From positions 28,864 to 92,863 of the forward strand of contig CACHRR010000002.1 in the NCBI GenBank assembly GCA_902582355.1: 64,000 nucleotides of DNA, given 5' to 3'. Under the pieces are notes generated by a model that worked only from the letters and a program-made list of their open reading frames with translations, had not been told where the DNA came from and did not search any database. Origin of the DNA: an uncultured SAR86 cluster bacterium. GTDB lineage: Bacteria > Pseudomonadota > Gammaproteobacteria > Magnimaribacterales > D2472. Of the stretch, positions 31,789 through 42,815 are shown one piece after another (position 1 is the stretch's first letter; each line of letters opens with the position of its first letter). The translations under genes and the position numbers were made by a program.

Positions 31789-32711
31789 AAATCTTTGAAC
31801 AATTCTGAAATTGGATTTAAATTCGTTTGATCATATATTTCTCTTGCGCATGTTGGACTTGTTATATTTATTTCAGTTAAATATTCTCCAATCACATCAA
31901 TTCCCGCAAAGCTAATTCCATTTGTCATTAAAAAAGTCCCTATTTCTTTTCCTAACTTTTCTTGAAAGTCAGTTATATCTTTAGCAATACCTCTCCCACC
32001 TGCTGCTAGATTACCTTTGAAGTTACCTTTTTGAGGAATTCTTGCTAATGTTTTCCTAAAAGGCTCGCCATTAATAATTAAAATCCTAACATCACCACTA
32101 TAAACATCTTTAATAAATTCTTGGCAAATAATCTTTGTTAGGCCTGACTTTGTCATTAATTTAATTAAATTGATATTTTTATTATTGAGTTCATCAATCT
32201 TGTATATCGAATTACCCCCCATGCCATCAAGAGGCTTAATTACCATACTCTTTTGTTTCTGAAAAAATTTTTCTATTTTCTGTATATTTGATGTGATTAT
32301 AGTTTTGGGTATATATTTAAAAAAGTGAACAGCAAAAACTTTTTCATTAAAGTTTTTTAAAGCATTCGGTTTATTATATATATTGGCGCCATGACTCTCA
32401 GCTAGTCCTAATAAATGAAGTGCATTTATATAATTTTCATCTACTGGTGGATCTTTTCTCATAAAGCAAATTTTGAAATCTGTTATATTTAAATCAAATT
32501 TGTCATTTTCAGCTACAAATTTTGATTTATTTTGAACAATATTTTTGGAACTTGCATATACTTTGGCATTTTCAATAAATAAGTCACTAGTTTCACATTG
32601 AAAAACCTTATATGAATTTTTAAAAGACTCTTCCATCATTAATATTGAAGTGTCTTTTTTTGTGTTTAGATCATCAAATGGATCAGTAATAAATAAAACT
32701 TTCTCTGTCAT
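31785..32711 (-). CDS. gshB: Glutathione synthetase
   Basis: FCMRKDPPVDENYI-like, KPLDGMGGNSIYKI, GGRGIAKDITD, GIDVIGEYLTEINITSPTCAREI. Confidence 0.96.
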   Translation of the reverse strand: MTEKVLFITDPFDDLNTKKDTSILMMEESFKNSYKVFQCETSDLFIENAKVYASSKNIVQNKSKFVAENDKFDLNITDFKICFMRKDPPVDENYINALHLLGLAESHGANIYNKPNALKNFNEKVFAVHFFKYIPKTIITSNIQKIEKFFQKQKSMVIKPLDGMGGNSIYKIDELNNKNINLIKLMTKSGLTKIICQEFIKDVYSGDVRILIINGEPFRKTLARIPQKGNFKGNLAAGGRGIAKDITDFQEKLGKEIGTFLMTNGISFAGIDVIGEYLTEINITSPTCAREIYDQTNLNPISELFKDL

Positions 32712-33448
32712 CTCTGCATTTTACCAAAATGATTTTTAACTAGTGAAGAAACATATATTGGTGCTGTTTCAGATCTTAATATGTTTTTGCCAAGATATCT
32801 CAACTTAATTTCTTTATTATTAATAATAGCTATTTCTTTTTCGGAGAAGCCTGATTCTGGTCCAGTTACAATTGAAACTGATGATTTTTTATCTAAATCC
32901 TCTTGAGTAAAGTATTTAATAGCTTCGGTATCAAAAATATATTTATCATCACCTTTATTTATTGCATTTAATGCAATTTCTAGACTTTCACATTGATAAA
33001 TTTTTGGTATAAAGTTGTTTCCGCATTGCTTGCAAACAGCAATGAGTATGTCTAAAGATTTGTTTAAAAATTTTTTAAGATCATTTTTGGAAACACTTTG
33101 ATCTAATAGATCAGGTTTATAAACTATAAAAGTATTTACTCCAATTTCTGCTAATTTTTGTAACATGAAATTAAAATTATTTTTTTTTATAAAAGGTACT
33201 ACAACTGACAGTTTTCTTTTTGGTAATTTTTGTTTTATTTGTGTGCCTAGCCTCTCTAATGAGCATTCTTTTTTTGAAATTTTTAATATTTTACATATAC
33301 TTGTAATGCCTTCTCCATCAAAAACCTCAACTTTATCGCCTTCTTTTAATCTAAGGGCTTTTATTAGGTGATGTGATTGGATATTATCTAAATTAAACTT
33401 TTTTTCAGACTTAGATACAGACTTACAAAATACTCTATGAATTCTCAC
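32708..33448 (-). CDS. rsmE: 16S rRNA (uracil1498-N3)-methyltransferase
   Basis: RIHRVFC, VTGPESGFSEKEI, LGKNILRSETAPI. Confidence 0.94.
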   Translation of the reverse strand: MRIHRVFCKSVSKSEKKFNLDNIQSHHLIKALRLKEGDKVEVFDGEGITSICKILKISKKECSLERLGTQIKQKLPKRKLSVVVPFIKKNNFNFMLQKLAEIGVNTFIVYKPDLLDQSVSKNDLKKFLNKSLDILIAVCKQCGNNFIPKIYQCESLEIALNAINKGDDKYIFDTEAIKYFTQEDLDKKSSVSIVTGPESGFSEKEIAIINNKEIKLRYLGKNILRSETAPIYVSSLVKNHFGKMQR

Positions 33449-33478
33449 CTTAATATTATAGCTACTACAGCAAAATAA

Positions 33479-34042
33479 ATGTCACAGATTGAAATTATAT
33501 TTGTTAGGCATGCTGAAGCAGATGGATCTTGGGGTAATCTATCAGATCCAAGTCTAAGTGATAATGGATATTTGCAATCAACCAATCTTCTAAAACATAA
33601 GGAACTTCAAAATTTAGAAGATTTTTCTTTCGTATCTAGTCCTAAATCTAGAGCAATTGAAACAGCAAAACCACTTGCAAAAAAATTTGATAAAAAATTA
33701 AATATTGATGAGGTGTTTATAGAGATACCCTCAAAAGATATCACTCAAAATCAAAAACAGGAATGGTTAAAAAAAATTATTAAAACCAAAAGAGATAAAC
33801 TTCCTAATATTATTAAATCTTGGAGCAATAAAATTTACTTTAAATCTAAGTCATATAAAGAAAATACGATAATTTTTACTCACTTTATGGTTATTAATGC
33901 ACTTTTAAGTAAGTTAGCTAAGAAAGATACTATTATGTATTTTTATCCTAACTATACTTCTGTGATTAAAATATGGATCAAAGACAATGAATTTAAATAT
34001 TTTTCAACTGAGTACAGTGAAAAAACATCTATAAATCTCTAA
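33479..34042 (+). CDS. Histidine phosphatase (phosphoglycerate mutase-like/SixA-like)
   Basis: IIFVRHAEADGSWGNLSDPSLSDNGYLQS, SPKSRAIETAKPLA. Confidence 0.82.
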   Translation: MSQIEIIFVRHAEADGSWGNLSDPSLSDNGYLQSTNLLKHKELQNLEDFSFVSSPKSRAIETAKPLAKKFDKKLNIDEVFIEIPSKDITQNQKQEWLKKIIKTKRDKLPNIIKSWSNKIYFKSKSYKENTIIFTHFMVINALLSKLAKKDTIMYFYPNYTSVIKIWIKDNEFKYFSTEYSEKTSINL

Positions 34043-34104
34043 AAATCTATTGAGCAATTTTTAAACAACTGTAAACTTAGTCTTCTTTACATTAATTATT
34101 TATT

Positions 34105-34374
34105 TTGGGAAATAAAAAGAAATCTTTTGATAGCTATTCTAAAAAACCCCTCAGGGATGAGGTTAGAAAGGCTATGAAGAGATACTTTAATCAACTTGAT
34201 CAGAGCAATATTCCTATTGATGTTTATCAGCTGGTATTAAATGAGGTTGAGCCACCTCTTTTAAACTCGGTAATGAATTTTTCTAATAATAATCAATCAA
34301 AAGCAGCAAAAATTTTAGGCATCAATAGAACAACTCTCAGAACTAAGCTTAAAAAATATAATATTGGTAAATGA
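34105..34374 (+). CDS. fis: Fis-family DNA-binding regulator (TTG start)
   Basis: C-terminal [28 protein letters not shown] helix-turn-helix; upstream of purH. Confidence 0.88.
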   Translation: MGNKKKSFDSYSKKPLRDEVRKAMKRYFNQLDQSNIPIDVYQLVLNEVEPPLLNSVMNFSNNNQSKAAKILGINRTTLRTKLKKYNIGK

Positions 34375-35909
34375 ATATTGTTAATCCTAAAACAGCTTTA
34401 ATAAGTCTTTCAGACAAGAGTAATCTAGATCACATTATAAATTTCTTAATCAAGAGAAACATAAAAATATTGTCAACTGGTGGAACTTATAACGCAATTA
34501 AAAAGATAACTAATTCTGTAATCGAGGTATCTGAATTTACAGGATTTAATGAAATGATGGATGGAAGAGTTAAGACTCTTCATCCGAAAATTCATGCAGG
34601 TATTCTTGCAAGGCGTGATTCTGATTTAGAGCTTTTAAAAGAAAAAGGTTACGAGGCAATAGATCTTGTTATTGTAAATTTATATCCCTTTGAAGAAACC
34701 ATAAAAAAAGATTGTTCCTTTGAAGACGCTATAGAAAATATTGATATTGGAGGGCCAACAATGATAAGAGCGGCTGCAAAAAATTTCAAAGATGTTGTAG
34801 TGTTATCAGACCCTAATGACTATGAAAAAATTACTGGTGAGTGGGATTCAAATAATGGAATTTCGTATGAAACTAGGAAACATTTATCACAAAAAGTCTT
34901 TAAACTGATGGCGAATTACAATAAATCTATTTCGACTTATTTACAAGGAGATATTGAAAAAGTTCCTAATTATAATTTTTTAAAAAGTACCGCCTTGAGA
35001 TATGGAGAAAATCCTCATCAATCAGCTTCTCTTCTTACATTTGATAATCTTCAAAATAAAAATATTTCAAATGCAGATATTCTTCAAGGTAAAGAATTGT
35101 CATATAACAATATAGTTGATGCAGATGCTGCATGGGAGTGTGCAAGACAACTCAAAAATTCAGGTTGTGTTATTGTGAAGCACGCAAACCCATGTGGTGT
35201 TGCAGAAGCAAATTCGATTGTTGAAGCCTATGATCTAGCATATAAAACTGATCCTACCTCTGCCTTTGGTGGAATTATAGCTTTCAACCAAACTGTAGGA
35301 TTTGATACAGCTAAAGAAATAAATCAAAGGCAATTTGTAGAAGTTATTATTGCGCCTGATTATGAAAAAGAGGCAGTTGAAGAATTCTCTAAAAAAAAGA
35401 ATATTAGAGTTTTAAAAGTTGATCTCAAACAAGACAATCCCTATCCAGGAACAATAAAAAAAATCTCTGGCGGTATTTTGATTCAAGATGATGATTTAAA
35501 AAATATAAGTTTAGAAGAGCTAAAATGTGTTACTAAAAGAAATCCATCAGATCATGAAATAGAAGATCTCTTATTTTCTTGGAAAGTGGCTAAATTTGTA
35601 AAAAGTAATGCAATTGTATATGTAAAAAATAAACAAACTATTGGGATTGGTGCTGGCCAAATGAGTAGAGTTATTAGCGCTGAGATAGCAAATCTTAAAG
35701 CTAAAGAAGAAAGCTTAGATGTTAAAAATGCCGTAATGGCATCTGATGCTTTCTTTCCATTTAGAGATGGAATAGATAAAGCTGCCTCTAGCGGAATTGC
35801 AGCAATAATTCAGCCAGGCGGCTCAATAAAAGATGACGAAGTTATAGCTGCAGCTGATGAGCATGGTATGGCTATGTTATTTACTGGAGTAAGGCACTTT
35901 AGACACTAA
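34371..35909 (+). CDS. purH: Bifunctional AICAR formyltransferase/IMP cyclohydrolase
   Basis: [48 protein letters not shown]. Confidence 0.98.
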   Translation: MNIVNPKTALISLSDKSNLDHIINFLIKRNIKILSTGGTYNAIKKITNSVIEVSEFTGFNEMMDGRVKTLHPKIHAGILARRDSDLELLKEKGYEAIDLVIVNLYPFEETIKKDCSFEDAIENIDIGGPTMIRAAAKNFKDVVVLSDPNDYEKITGEWDSNNGISYETRKHLSQKVFKLMANYNKSISTYLQGDIEKVPNYNFLKSTALRYGENPHQSASLLTFDNLQNKNISNADILQGKELSYNNIVDADAAWECARQLKNSGCVIVKHANPCGVAEANSIVEAYDLAYKTDPTSAFGGIIAFNQTVGFDTAKEINQRQFVEVIIAPDYEKEAVEEFSKKKNIRVLKVDLKQDNPYPGTIKKISGGILIQDDDLKNISLEELKCVTKRNPSDHEIEDLLFSWKVAKFVKSNAIVYVKNKQTIGIGAGQMSRVISAEIANLKAKEESLDVKNAVMASDAFFPFRDGIDKAASSGIAAIIQPGGSIKDDEVIAAADEHGMAMLFTGVRHFRH

Positions 35910-37177
35910 TGAATATTCTTATTATTGGTTCTGGTGGACGAGAACATGCAATAGCTTGGAAATGTGCTCAAGATGATTTTGTAAAACAGGTTTATGTTTG
36001 TCCTGGAAATGCAGGAACATACCTAGAAAATAAAGTTAGTAATATTAATATTGATACAACTAATTTTAGTTTGATTGAAGAATTCTGTGTAAATAAGCAA
36101 ATAGATCTTGTTATTATTGGTCCAGAACAACCTCTTGTAGATGGCATTACTGATTATTTGCAAGGTAAAGGCATTAAGACTTTTGGTCCATCAAAAAATG
36201 CAGCTCAGCTTGAGGGTTCAAAGACATTTTCAAAAGATTTTTTTGTTAAATATAATATTCCAACAGCTGAGTACAAATCTTTTGAGGATTTTGAGAGTTC
36301 AGTTGATTATCTTGACAAAGTAAGCTTCCCAACTGTCATTAAAGCAGATGGCCTGGCTGCTGGTAAGGGTGTAATAATTTGTAAAAATAAAGAAAGTGGA
36401 ATTGCAGCCCTTGATAGTATTTTTAACGATAAAGCTTTTGGGAATGCTGGTAATAGAGTAGTTGTTGAAGAATTTCTAAATGGAGAAGAAGCATCTTTTA
36501 TTGCAGTTGTTAGCAACGACGAAATTATTCCATTAGCAACTAGCCAGGATCATAAAGCTGTTGGAGATGGTGATGTTGGCTTGAACACAGGTGGAATGGG
36601 TGCATATTCACCTGCGCCAATTGTTACTGAGGAAATGCAAAAAAAGATCCTGGAAAAAGTCATGTATCCAACTATGAATGGCCTTATTAAAGAAGGATTC
36701 CCTTATTTAGGGTTCCTTTATGCTGGATTAATGATAAAAGATGGTGCTATAAAAGTGCTTGAATTTAATTGTAGATTTGGAGACCCTGAAACTCAACCAA
36801 TTTTAATACGACTAAAGTCAAGCCTTGTTGAGCTTTGTCTAGCTGCAATTGACAATAAATTAGACTCCTACTCCATAGATTGGAGTAATAAACATTCTTG
36901 TGGAGTTGTAATCGCTTCTAAAGGTTATCCAGAAAGTTATGAAAAAAACAAAGAGGTAAAAATTAAATTACATGAAGACGATGACTTGAAATTATTTCAT
37001 GCGGGTACTAAATATAAAGATAGCAAAATTATTACAAGTGGTGGAAGAGTTTTTTGTGCTACAGCTCTTGGAAATGATTTGAAAGAAGCTCAAGAAAAAG
37101 CATATAATCTTGTCAACAATATTGATTTTGAAGGTTCTTTTTTCAGAAAAGATATTGGTTTCAAAGGAATTAAATGA
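35909..37177 (+). CDS. purD: Phosphoribosylamine-glycine ligase
   Basis: [55 protein letters not shown]. Confidence 0.98.
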   Translation: MNILIIGSGGREHAIAWKCAQDDFVKQVYVCPGNAGTYLENKVSNINIDTTNFSLIEEFCVNKQIDLVIIGPEQPLVDGITDYLQGKGIKTFGPSKNAAQLEGSKTFSKDFFVKYNIPTAEYKSFEDFESSVDYLDKVSFPTVIKADGLAAGKGVIICKNKESGIAALDSIFNDKAFGNAGNRVVVEEFLNGEEASFIAVVSNDEIIPLATSQDHKAVGDGDVGLNTGGMGAYSPAPIVTEEMQKKILEKVMYPTMNGLIKEGFPYLGFLYAGLMIKDGAIKVLEFNCRFGDPETQPILIRLKSSLVELCLAAIDNKLDSYSIDWSNKHSCGVVIASKGYPESYEKNKEVKIKLHEDDDLKLFHAGTKYKDSKIITSGGRVFCATALGNDLKEAQEKAYNLVNNIDFEGSFFRKDIGFKGIK

Positions 37178-37809
37178 GTATTTTAAATAACATAATTAAT
37201 GAATTCGATATTGCGTTAAAAACTTTATCAGATAAAAAAGCTGGCACAGATAGGGAATATCCTCCGGCTCCAATTGATAAAAATACAGATAAACTATCAA
37301 AAAAAGAAAAAGATTTATCTATTCAAATGATGAGAGTAAATCATGCTGGAGAAGTTGCTGCACAAGCTCTATATAGAGGACAGGCTTTTGTATGCAAAGA
37401 TAAAAAAATTAAAGAACATCTTATCCATGCTGGTAATGAAGAAACTGATCATTTGGTATGGTGTAAAAAAAGACTAGATGAGCTTGGAGGAAATAGTTCA
37501 ATATTAAACCCATTATGGTATGCGAGTTCTTTTACAATTGGTGCTATTTTTGGTGCCATGGGAGAAAAAACTAGTCTTGGGTTTGTTGAAGAAACAGAAA
37601 AGCAAGTTGTAATACATTTACAAAAGCATTTAGACAAAATATCTAAAAAAGATAAAGAAACCATCGAAATTCTCAAAACTATGCAAGAAGATGAAGATCT
37701 CCATGCCGGACAGGCAAATGAGTCTGGCGCTGAGGAGCTTGAGTCTCCTACAAAAAAAATTATGGAATTCACTGCAAAGGTAATGACTTCAACAAGTAAA
37801 TATATATGA
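37174..37809 (+). CDS. coq7: 2-polyprenyl-3-methyl-6-methoxy-1,4-benzoquinone monooxygenase
   Basis: MRVNHAGEVAAQALYRGQ, EETDHLVWCKKRLDELGG, EDEDLHAGQANESGA. Confidence 0.95.
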   Translation: MSILNNIINEFDIALKTLSDKKAGTDREYPPAPIDKNTDKLSKKEKDLSIQMMRVNHAGEVAAQALYRGQAFVCKDKKIKEHLIHAGNEETDHLVWCKKRLDELGGNSSILNPLWYASSFTIGAIFGAMGEKTSLGFVEETEKQVVIHLQKHLDKISKKDKETIEILKTMQEDEDLHAGQANESGAEELESPTKKIMEFTAKVMTSTSKYI

Positions 37810-38288
37810 TGCGAGTATTTATTTTATCATTCATTTTAAGTTTCAATTTAACTGCTGAAAATTCCATTGAAGCATTAGAAGAGACACTCTTCGCGTTCTG
37901 GGAAGCAAGAAACAATCAGGATTTTGAAATGATCTTTTTTTATGAGAGCAAAGTTGGTGCGATAACTGGTTCTTCTTCTGAGAACTTCTTCTTTGAAGAT
38001 CCTCCACCAGACTTAAAATCTGTTGTTGATTATTACTCATTGGTCGAATCAGATGTTAAACCCTCTAATATTAAAATTATTCAGTTATCGGAAGAGGTAT
38101 ATTTGACCTTATATTATCTTACTGGAAGCTATAAATATTCTAATGGCAAAGTAAATACTGAATATAAAACAAGGGCTTCAAATATTTGGTTTTACGAAGA
38201 TGGTGGTTTTAAGTTGTATTACAAGAACTTTACAAATCTTAAAAAAGAACTTGAGCCAACAGATATAATTGCTTATCCGATGGATTGA
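37806..38288 (+). CDS. Secreted hypothetical protein, NTF2/SnoaL-like fold possible
   Basis: 160 aa with signal peptide; LFAFWEARNNQDFEMIFFYES. Confidence 0.6.
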   Translation: MMRVFILSFILSFNLTAENSIEALEETLFAFWEARNNQDFEMIFFYESKVGAITGSSSENFFFEDPPPDLKSVVDYYSLVESDVKPSNIKIIQLSEEVYLTLYYLTGSYKYSNGKVNTEYKTRASNIWFYEDGGFKLYYKNFTNLKKELEPTDIIAYPMD

Positions 38289-38294
38289 TTTTTA

Positions 38295-39611
38295 ATGATC
38301 GGGCAACAGAATAATCAAAAAAAATCTAATATGCGCAAGGTTGCATTGACTGCATTAGCAGGCACAAGTATCGAATGGTATGACTTTTTTCTGTATGGTG
38401 CTGCAGCAGCTCTAATCTTTCCGTCAGCTTTTTTTGGAGAAATTCCAGAGACAACTGCATTAATATTATCTTTATTGACATTCGCAGCAGGTTTCATAGC
38501 AAGGCCAATAGGTGGAATTATTTTTGGTCACTTTGGAGATAGAGTTGGAAGAAAAAAAACGCTAATTGCGGCGCTAATGCTAATGGGGATATCTTCAACA
38601 CTAATTGGACTTTTACCGACTTATGCCATGATTGGAGTGACAGCTCCTATTCTCCTTACCCTTCTAAGATTTGCTCAGGGTCTTGCAATTGGGGGTCAAT
38701 GGGGAGGTGCGATGCTTCTGGTAACTGAAAGTGCGCCTTCTAATCAAAGAGGATATTACGGAGCTTTTGCCCAAGCAGGCGCTCCAATTGGTGTGATTCT
38801 TGCAAACTTAGCATTAATAATTACAAGCGCATTAGTCTCAGAAGAATTCTTTAATACATGTGGTTGGAGAATACCATTTCTTGCAAGTGCTGTTCTGATT
38901 CTAATTAGCATGTATATTCAGCTCAATCTCGAAGATACCAAAGCATTCAAAGCATTAGCAACAAATTCAAATAACAAATCAAATGAACAAGTTCAAAGAT
39001 CTCCAGTCTTAGAAGCTATAAGAAGATATCCAAAAAGAATTATGCTTGCTGCTGGTGCTTTTTTATCAGTTCAAGTTACTTTCTACATTTTAATTGCCTT
39101 TATGTTGGCCTATGGTGTTTCAAGCGCAAATATGGAAAGAGACGAGATGTTGACTTCGGTACTTATCGGATGTGCAATCATGGTTCCACTTCAATTTATA
39201 TTCTCTTCTTATTCAGATAGGAATGGCAGAAAAGGTATTTTTATGCTGGGAGCTATCTTGTCAGGAGTTTGGGCATTTGCAATTTTCCCATTAGTTGATA
39301 CTGGAAACTTTTGGTTGATAGTTCTTGCTTTAACCTTTGGGCTAATTTTTTTAGCAATGATGTATGGTCCACAGGCAGCTTTTTTTACAGAATTATTTAG
39401 TACAGAAGTAAGATACTCTGGTGCAACTTTAGGCTATCAATTTGGTGCGATAATTGGTGGTGCTTTTGCACCAACAATAGCAGTTAAATTATGGTCAGAT
39501 TTTGATATTTTTTGGGTATCAGTTTATATAGCTTTTGCTTCGATGCTAACACTTATTTCTGTAATGCTCTTAACAGAAACGTATAAGTCAAACTTAGACG
39601 AAAAAATATAA
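38295..39611 (+). CDS. MFS transporter, MHS family
   Basis: 438 aa; GTSIEWYDFFLYG, IARPIGGIIFGHFGDRVGRKKTLI. Confidence 0.93.
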   Translation: MIGQQNNQKKSNMRKVALTALAGTSIEWYDFFLYGAAAALIFPSAFFGEIPETTALILSLLTFAAGFIARPIGGIIFGHFGDRVGRKKTLIAALMLMGISSTLIGLLPTYAMIGVTAPILLTLLRFAQGLAIGGQWGGAMLLVTESAPSNQRGYYGAFAQAGAPIGVILANLALIITSALVSEEFFNTCGWRIPFLASAVLILISMYIQLNLEDTKAFKALATNSNNKSNEQVQRSPVLEAIRRYPKRIMLAAGAFLSVQVTFYILIAFMLAYGVSSANMERDEMLTSVLIGCAIMVPLQFIFSSYSDRNGRKGIFMLGAILSGVWAFAIFPLVDTGNFWLIVLALTFGLIFLAMMYGPQAAFFTELFSTEVRYSGATLGYQFGAIIGGAFAPTIAVKLWSDFDIFWVSVYIAFASMLTLISVMLLTETYKSNLDEKI

Positions 39612-39644
39612 TTTAGAAATTACTTAAACTTAATTATTTTATAA

Positions 39645-41057
39645 ATGATTGATATTGTTATTTTGAACAGAAACTTAAGGCTTAATGATAATGCTGCACT
39701 ATTCTATGGTTCTTTGAGATCAGATTATATTGTTGTTTATTTATATGATGAGAACTATTGGAAAGCTAATGGTAAATCTTCAAGGCAGCTAAAGTTTTCT
39801 AATGATTGCCTTGAAGAATTGGATAATTCTCTTAAAAATATAAATTCAGAAATTAATATCTTTGAAGGTTCTTTTAATGATCTACAAAAATGGATTGAAA
39901 CAAGTTTCAATGATTATTTCATTCATATGAATCACTGCACAGATATTAATTATTTTAGAGAAGGATTCGAAAAATTTAAGAAACATTTTAATAAAAAATT
40001 AAGAGTATATGACGATTTTGGACTTCAATTAAATAACTTTAATAGAGATGCATGGTCTAAAAATTGGAATTATATTATGCATGCTGATTTACTAGAATCT
40101 CCTGTAGCAAATAAAAATATCAAAGAAATTAATCTCATAAAGTTTAATGAATTTAAAAACAAAATAAACAAAAAATTTACTGGTTTAGTAAATATTCAAA
40201 AAGGTGGTACATCTATTGCAAATGAACTCCTAGAAAGCTTTTTATATGACAGATGTGAAGGTTACAGATCAAAAATGTCTAGTCCAGGTCTTTCTGAGGA
40301 TAGTTGTTCAAGGCTCTCCCCACATTTTACATACGGATCGATATCAATCAGACAGGTGTATCAAAAGTTAAGTGAGCTGCTTCCATCCTTAAAGAATCAA
40401 AAAGATCTTTATTCTTTTAAAAAGAGACTTTATTGGCATTGTCATTTTGTTCAAAAACTTCATACAGAACCAGAACTTGAATTTCATTCTATGCATAGAA
40501 TGTGTGATGAGTTGAGAACTGAATACGATTACGAAATGATTGATAAATGGATAAAGGGAGAAACTGGATTTCCTTTTTTAGATGCATGCATGAAATTTTT
40601 ACAAAAAAATGGGTGGATTAACTTTAGAATGAGGGCAATGATAATGTCATTTGCATCTTACAACATGTGGCAGCCTTGGCAAAAAACTTCACCACTTTTA
40701 GCTGAACTCTTTACAGACTATGAACCTGGTATTCATATCAGTCAGGTACAAATGCAAAGTGGTGTTACTGGCATAAACCTACCAAGGATATATTCAGTTC
40801 CTAAACAAAGCATAGATCAGGATATAAATGCCGAATGGACAAAAAAACTTTTACCTCAACTAAATGATTTTGATCCAAAATTAATACACAATGCAGAATT
40901 AGAGGATTTATATATTCCTAAAATTGTTGACCTCAAGGCTTCTGCAAAATTTGCACGCGATGAAATATGGGGGATTAGAAAAAGCAAAGTGTTTAAAGAT
41001 GAAGCAAGAAAAGTATATCTTAAACATGGAAGTAGACGAAAAAGGAATGTTAATTAA
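39645..41057 (+). CDS. Cryptochrome/deoxyribodipyrimidine photolyase family protein
   Basis: 470 aa; N-terminal photolyase domain; CSRLSPHFTYGSIS, LYWHCHFVQKL, GWINFRMRAMIMSFASYNMWQPW FAD-binding region. Confidence 0.9.
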   Translation: MIDIVILNRNLRLNDNAALFYGSLRSDYIVVYLYDENYWKANGKSSRQLKFSNDCLEELDNSLKNINSEINIFEGSFNDLQKWIETSFNDYFIHMNHCTDINYFREGFEKFKKHFNKKLRVYDDFGLQLNNFNRDAWSKNWNYIMHADLLESPVANKNIKEINLIKFNEFKNKINKKFTGLVNIQKGGTSIANELLESFLYDRCEGYRSKMSSPGLSEDSCSRLSPHFTYGSISIRQVYQKLSELLPSLKNQKDLYSFKKRLYWHCHFVQKLHTEPELEFHSMHRMCDELRTEYDYEMIDKWIKGETGFPFLDACMKFLQKNGWINFRMRAMIMSFASYNMWQPWQKTSPLLAELFTDYEPGIHISQVQMQSGVTGINLPRIYSVPKQSIDQDINAEWTKKLLPQLNDFDPKLIHNAELEDLYIPKIVDLKASAKFARDEIWGIRKSKVFKDEARKVYLKHGSRRKRNVN

Positions 41058-41071
41058 TAAATATCAAATTT

Positions 41072-41626
41072 TCAGGACTTCCACTTAATATTGCATCCCA
41101 TTGATGGAAACTGCTCATCAGAAATGGGCTTATTATTCTGCAAATTATTAATGGCTAATCTTAAATCTCTTCCTGAAGGCTCATAGTTTGAACTTGGAGA
41201 TGTATCATCTATTCTTCCTCGATATACAAGTTTTTTGTTTGAATCAAAAAGATAAGATTCAGGAGTGCATTCAGCTTTATATCTTTTTGCTATTTCTTGA
41301 GTGTCATCAAATAAGTATGGAAACGACAGGCCAAGTGAACTCCATAATTCTTTCATTTTTTCAGGATTATCTTGTGGGTAATTAATTATGTCATTCGAGC
41401 TAATGGCAACCATGTTAATATTTTTTCCATAATCTAGTTCAAGCCTGACAAGCTCACCGTGATAATGAATAACATATGGACAATGGTTACATATAAACAT
41501 AATTAATGACGGCTTATTGTTATCAAGCAAATCTGAAGAAAAATTAGTATTTGAGAGTGAATTTAATAAATTAAATTGAATCAGATCTGTTTGAAGATCT
41601 AACATACTAGAATACGTCAAAGCCAT
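41072..41626 (-). CDS. Thioredoxin-fold AhpC/TSA-like protein
   Basis: 184 aa; LIMFICNHCPYVIHYHGELVRLE, CTPESYLFDSNKKLVYRGRIDD. Confidence 0.88.
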   Translation of the reverse strand: MALTYSSMLDLQTDLIQFNLLNSLSNTNFSSDLLDNNKPSLIMFICNHCPYVIHYHGELVRLELDYGKNINMVAISSNDIINYPQDNPEKMKELWSSLGLSFPYLFDDTQEIAKRYKAECTPESYLFDSNKKLVYRGRIDDTSPSSNYEPSGRDLRLAINNLQNNKPISDEQFPSMGCNIKWKS

Positions 41627-41633
41627 AGAGATA

Positions 41634-42815
41634 TTATAGACTCATTTGCTGCCACTTAATTGGCACGCCCTCTAATTTATACCTGTTCGATTCTTCTCGT
41701 AGTTTTTCGTATTCTGTTTTAGATGAATAGACAGTAACGATCAAAGCATTTTCTTTATTTGCGGTAATTCTAAGCACCCTACCCATTCTCTGTATCCTTT
41801 GCCTCTTCGATGAGGATGCACTTAAGATCATTGCTCCATCCGCTTCGGGCATATCAAAACCCTCATCAAGTGCTGTGCAACTAACTAAGACATTTAATTT
41901 TCCTGCTTTAAAGTCCTCAAGATTCTCTTGTCTTTCGTCGTCCTTAAGATCTGTATTATAGATACCCGACTTAAATCCTTTTTTATTGATGATTTTATTA
42001 AAGTCTTTTGCCTGTTTCTTATTTTCAGTAAAAACTATCCAACTTTCTCTTTTATATTTTTGAATGAGTTCAACTCCGTAAGGAATTCTATTTTTTGAGT
42101 TTTTAACTAATCTTGCTCTGTTGAAAATTAACATTTTTAAAGGGTAATCATTCATATCTTGACCACCTATGGTTGCTGCTCTTCTCTGAATACTCTTTGT
42201 AAATTTCTGATATTTTTCTTCCTCTTCAGGCAGCATGGCTGCATAGCCATATAGTAATTTAAAATTAACAATTACTTCATCTTCTCTTGCATCAATATAG
42301 TCATAATCAAAAATTATGTCGCCGAGGATCTTTGTAATTATGGTGTAAAAATTATCATCATAATCCCTTTCTGGTGTTGCAGATAATCCAAGTGTTGCGT
42401 GCCAATTATTTGTGAGCATATCTCCTCTTTTTTCAGTACCTATCTTGTGACACTCATCAACAATAAGTAATGTATTTTGACAATCAACTTCATCAATAAC
42501 ATTTTTTAAAGAATCTATTGTAGATATACATATTTTTGTAAGTTTGTTCGTTTGTTCTCCTCCACCATTTAGGGAGATATCTTTATTACTATATTCTTGA
42601 GATAGGCTCTCATACCATTGATCAAGAAGTGCAATTGAAGGGACAACAATTAAAATTAATTTTTTAGGATTTGCTTCTAAGTATTTTTTTATACAGTGAA
42701 TAGCAAAGAATGTTTTACCACCGCCTGTTACAACTTTAATGATTCCTCTTTTTTTGACCCACCAAAGGGGGAAAGCTTTCTCTTGCCATTCCCTAAGTTT
42801 CAAAGAAATCTCCAT
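41634..42815 (-). CDS. SF2 DEAD/DEAH (XPB-like) helicase
   Basis: 393 aa; LREWQEKAFPLWW, VVTGGGKTFFAIHC, VDECHKIG, LGLSATPERDYDD, QRIQRMGRVLR. Confidence 0.92.
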   Translation of the reverse strand: MEISLKLREWQEKAFPLWWVKKRGIIKVVTGGGKTFFAIHCIKKYLEANPKKLILIVVPSIALLDQWYESLSQEYSNKDISLNGGGEQTNKLTKICISTIDSLKNVIDEVDCQNTLLIVDECHKIGTEKRGDMLTNNWHATLGLSATPERDYDDNFYTIITKILGDIIFDYDYIDAREDEVIVNFKLLYGYAAMLPEEEEKYQKFTKSIQRRAATIGGQDMNDYPLKMLIFNRARLVKNSKNRIPYGVELIQKYKRESWIVFTENKKQAKDFNKIINKKGFKSGIYNTDLKDDERQENLEDFKAGKLNVLVSCTALDEGFDMPEADGAMILSASSSKRQRIQRMGRVLRITANKENALIVTVYSSKTEYEKLREESNRYKLEGVPIKWQQMSL

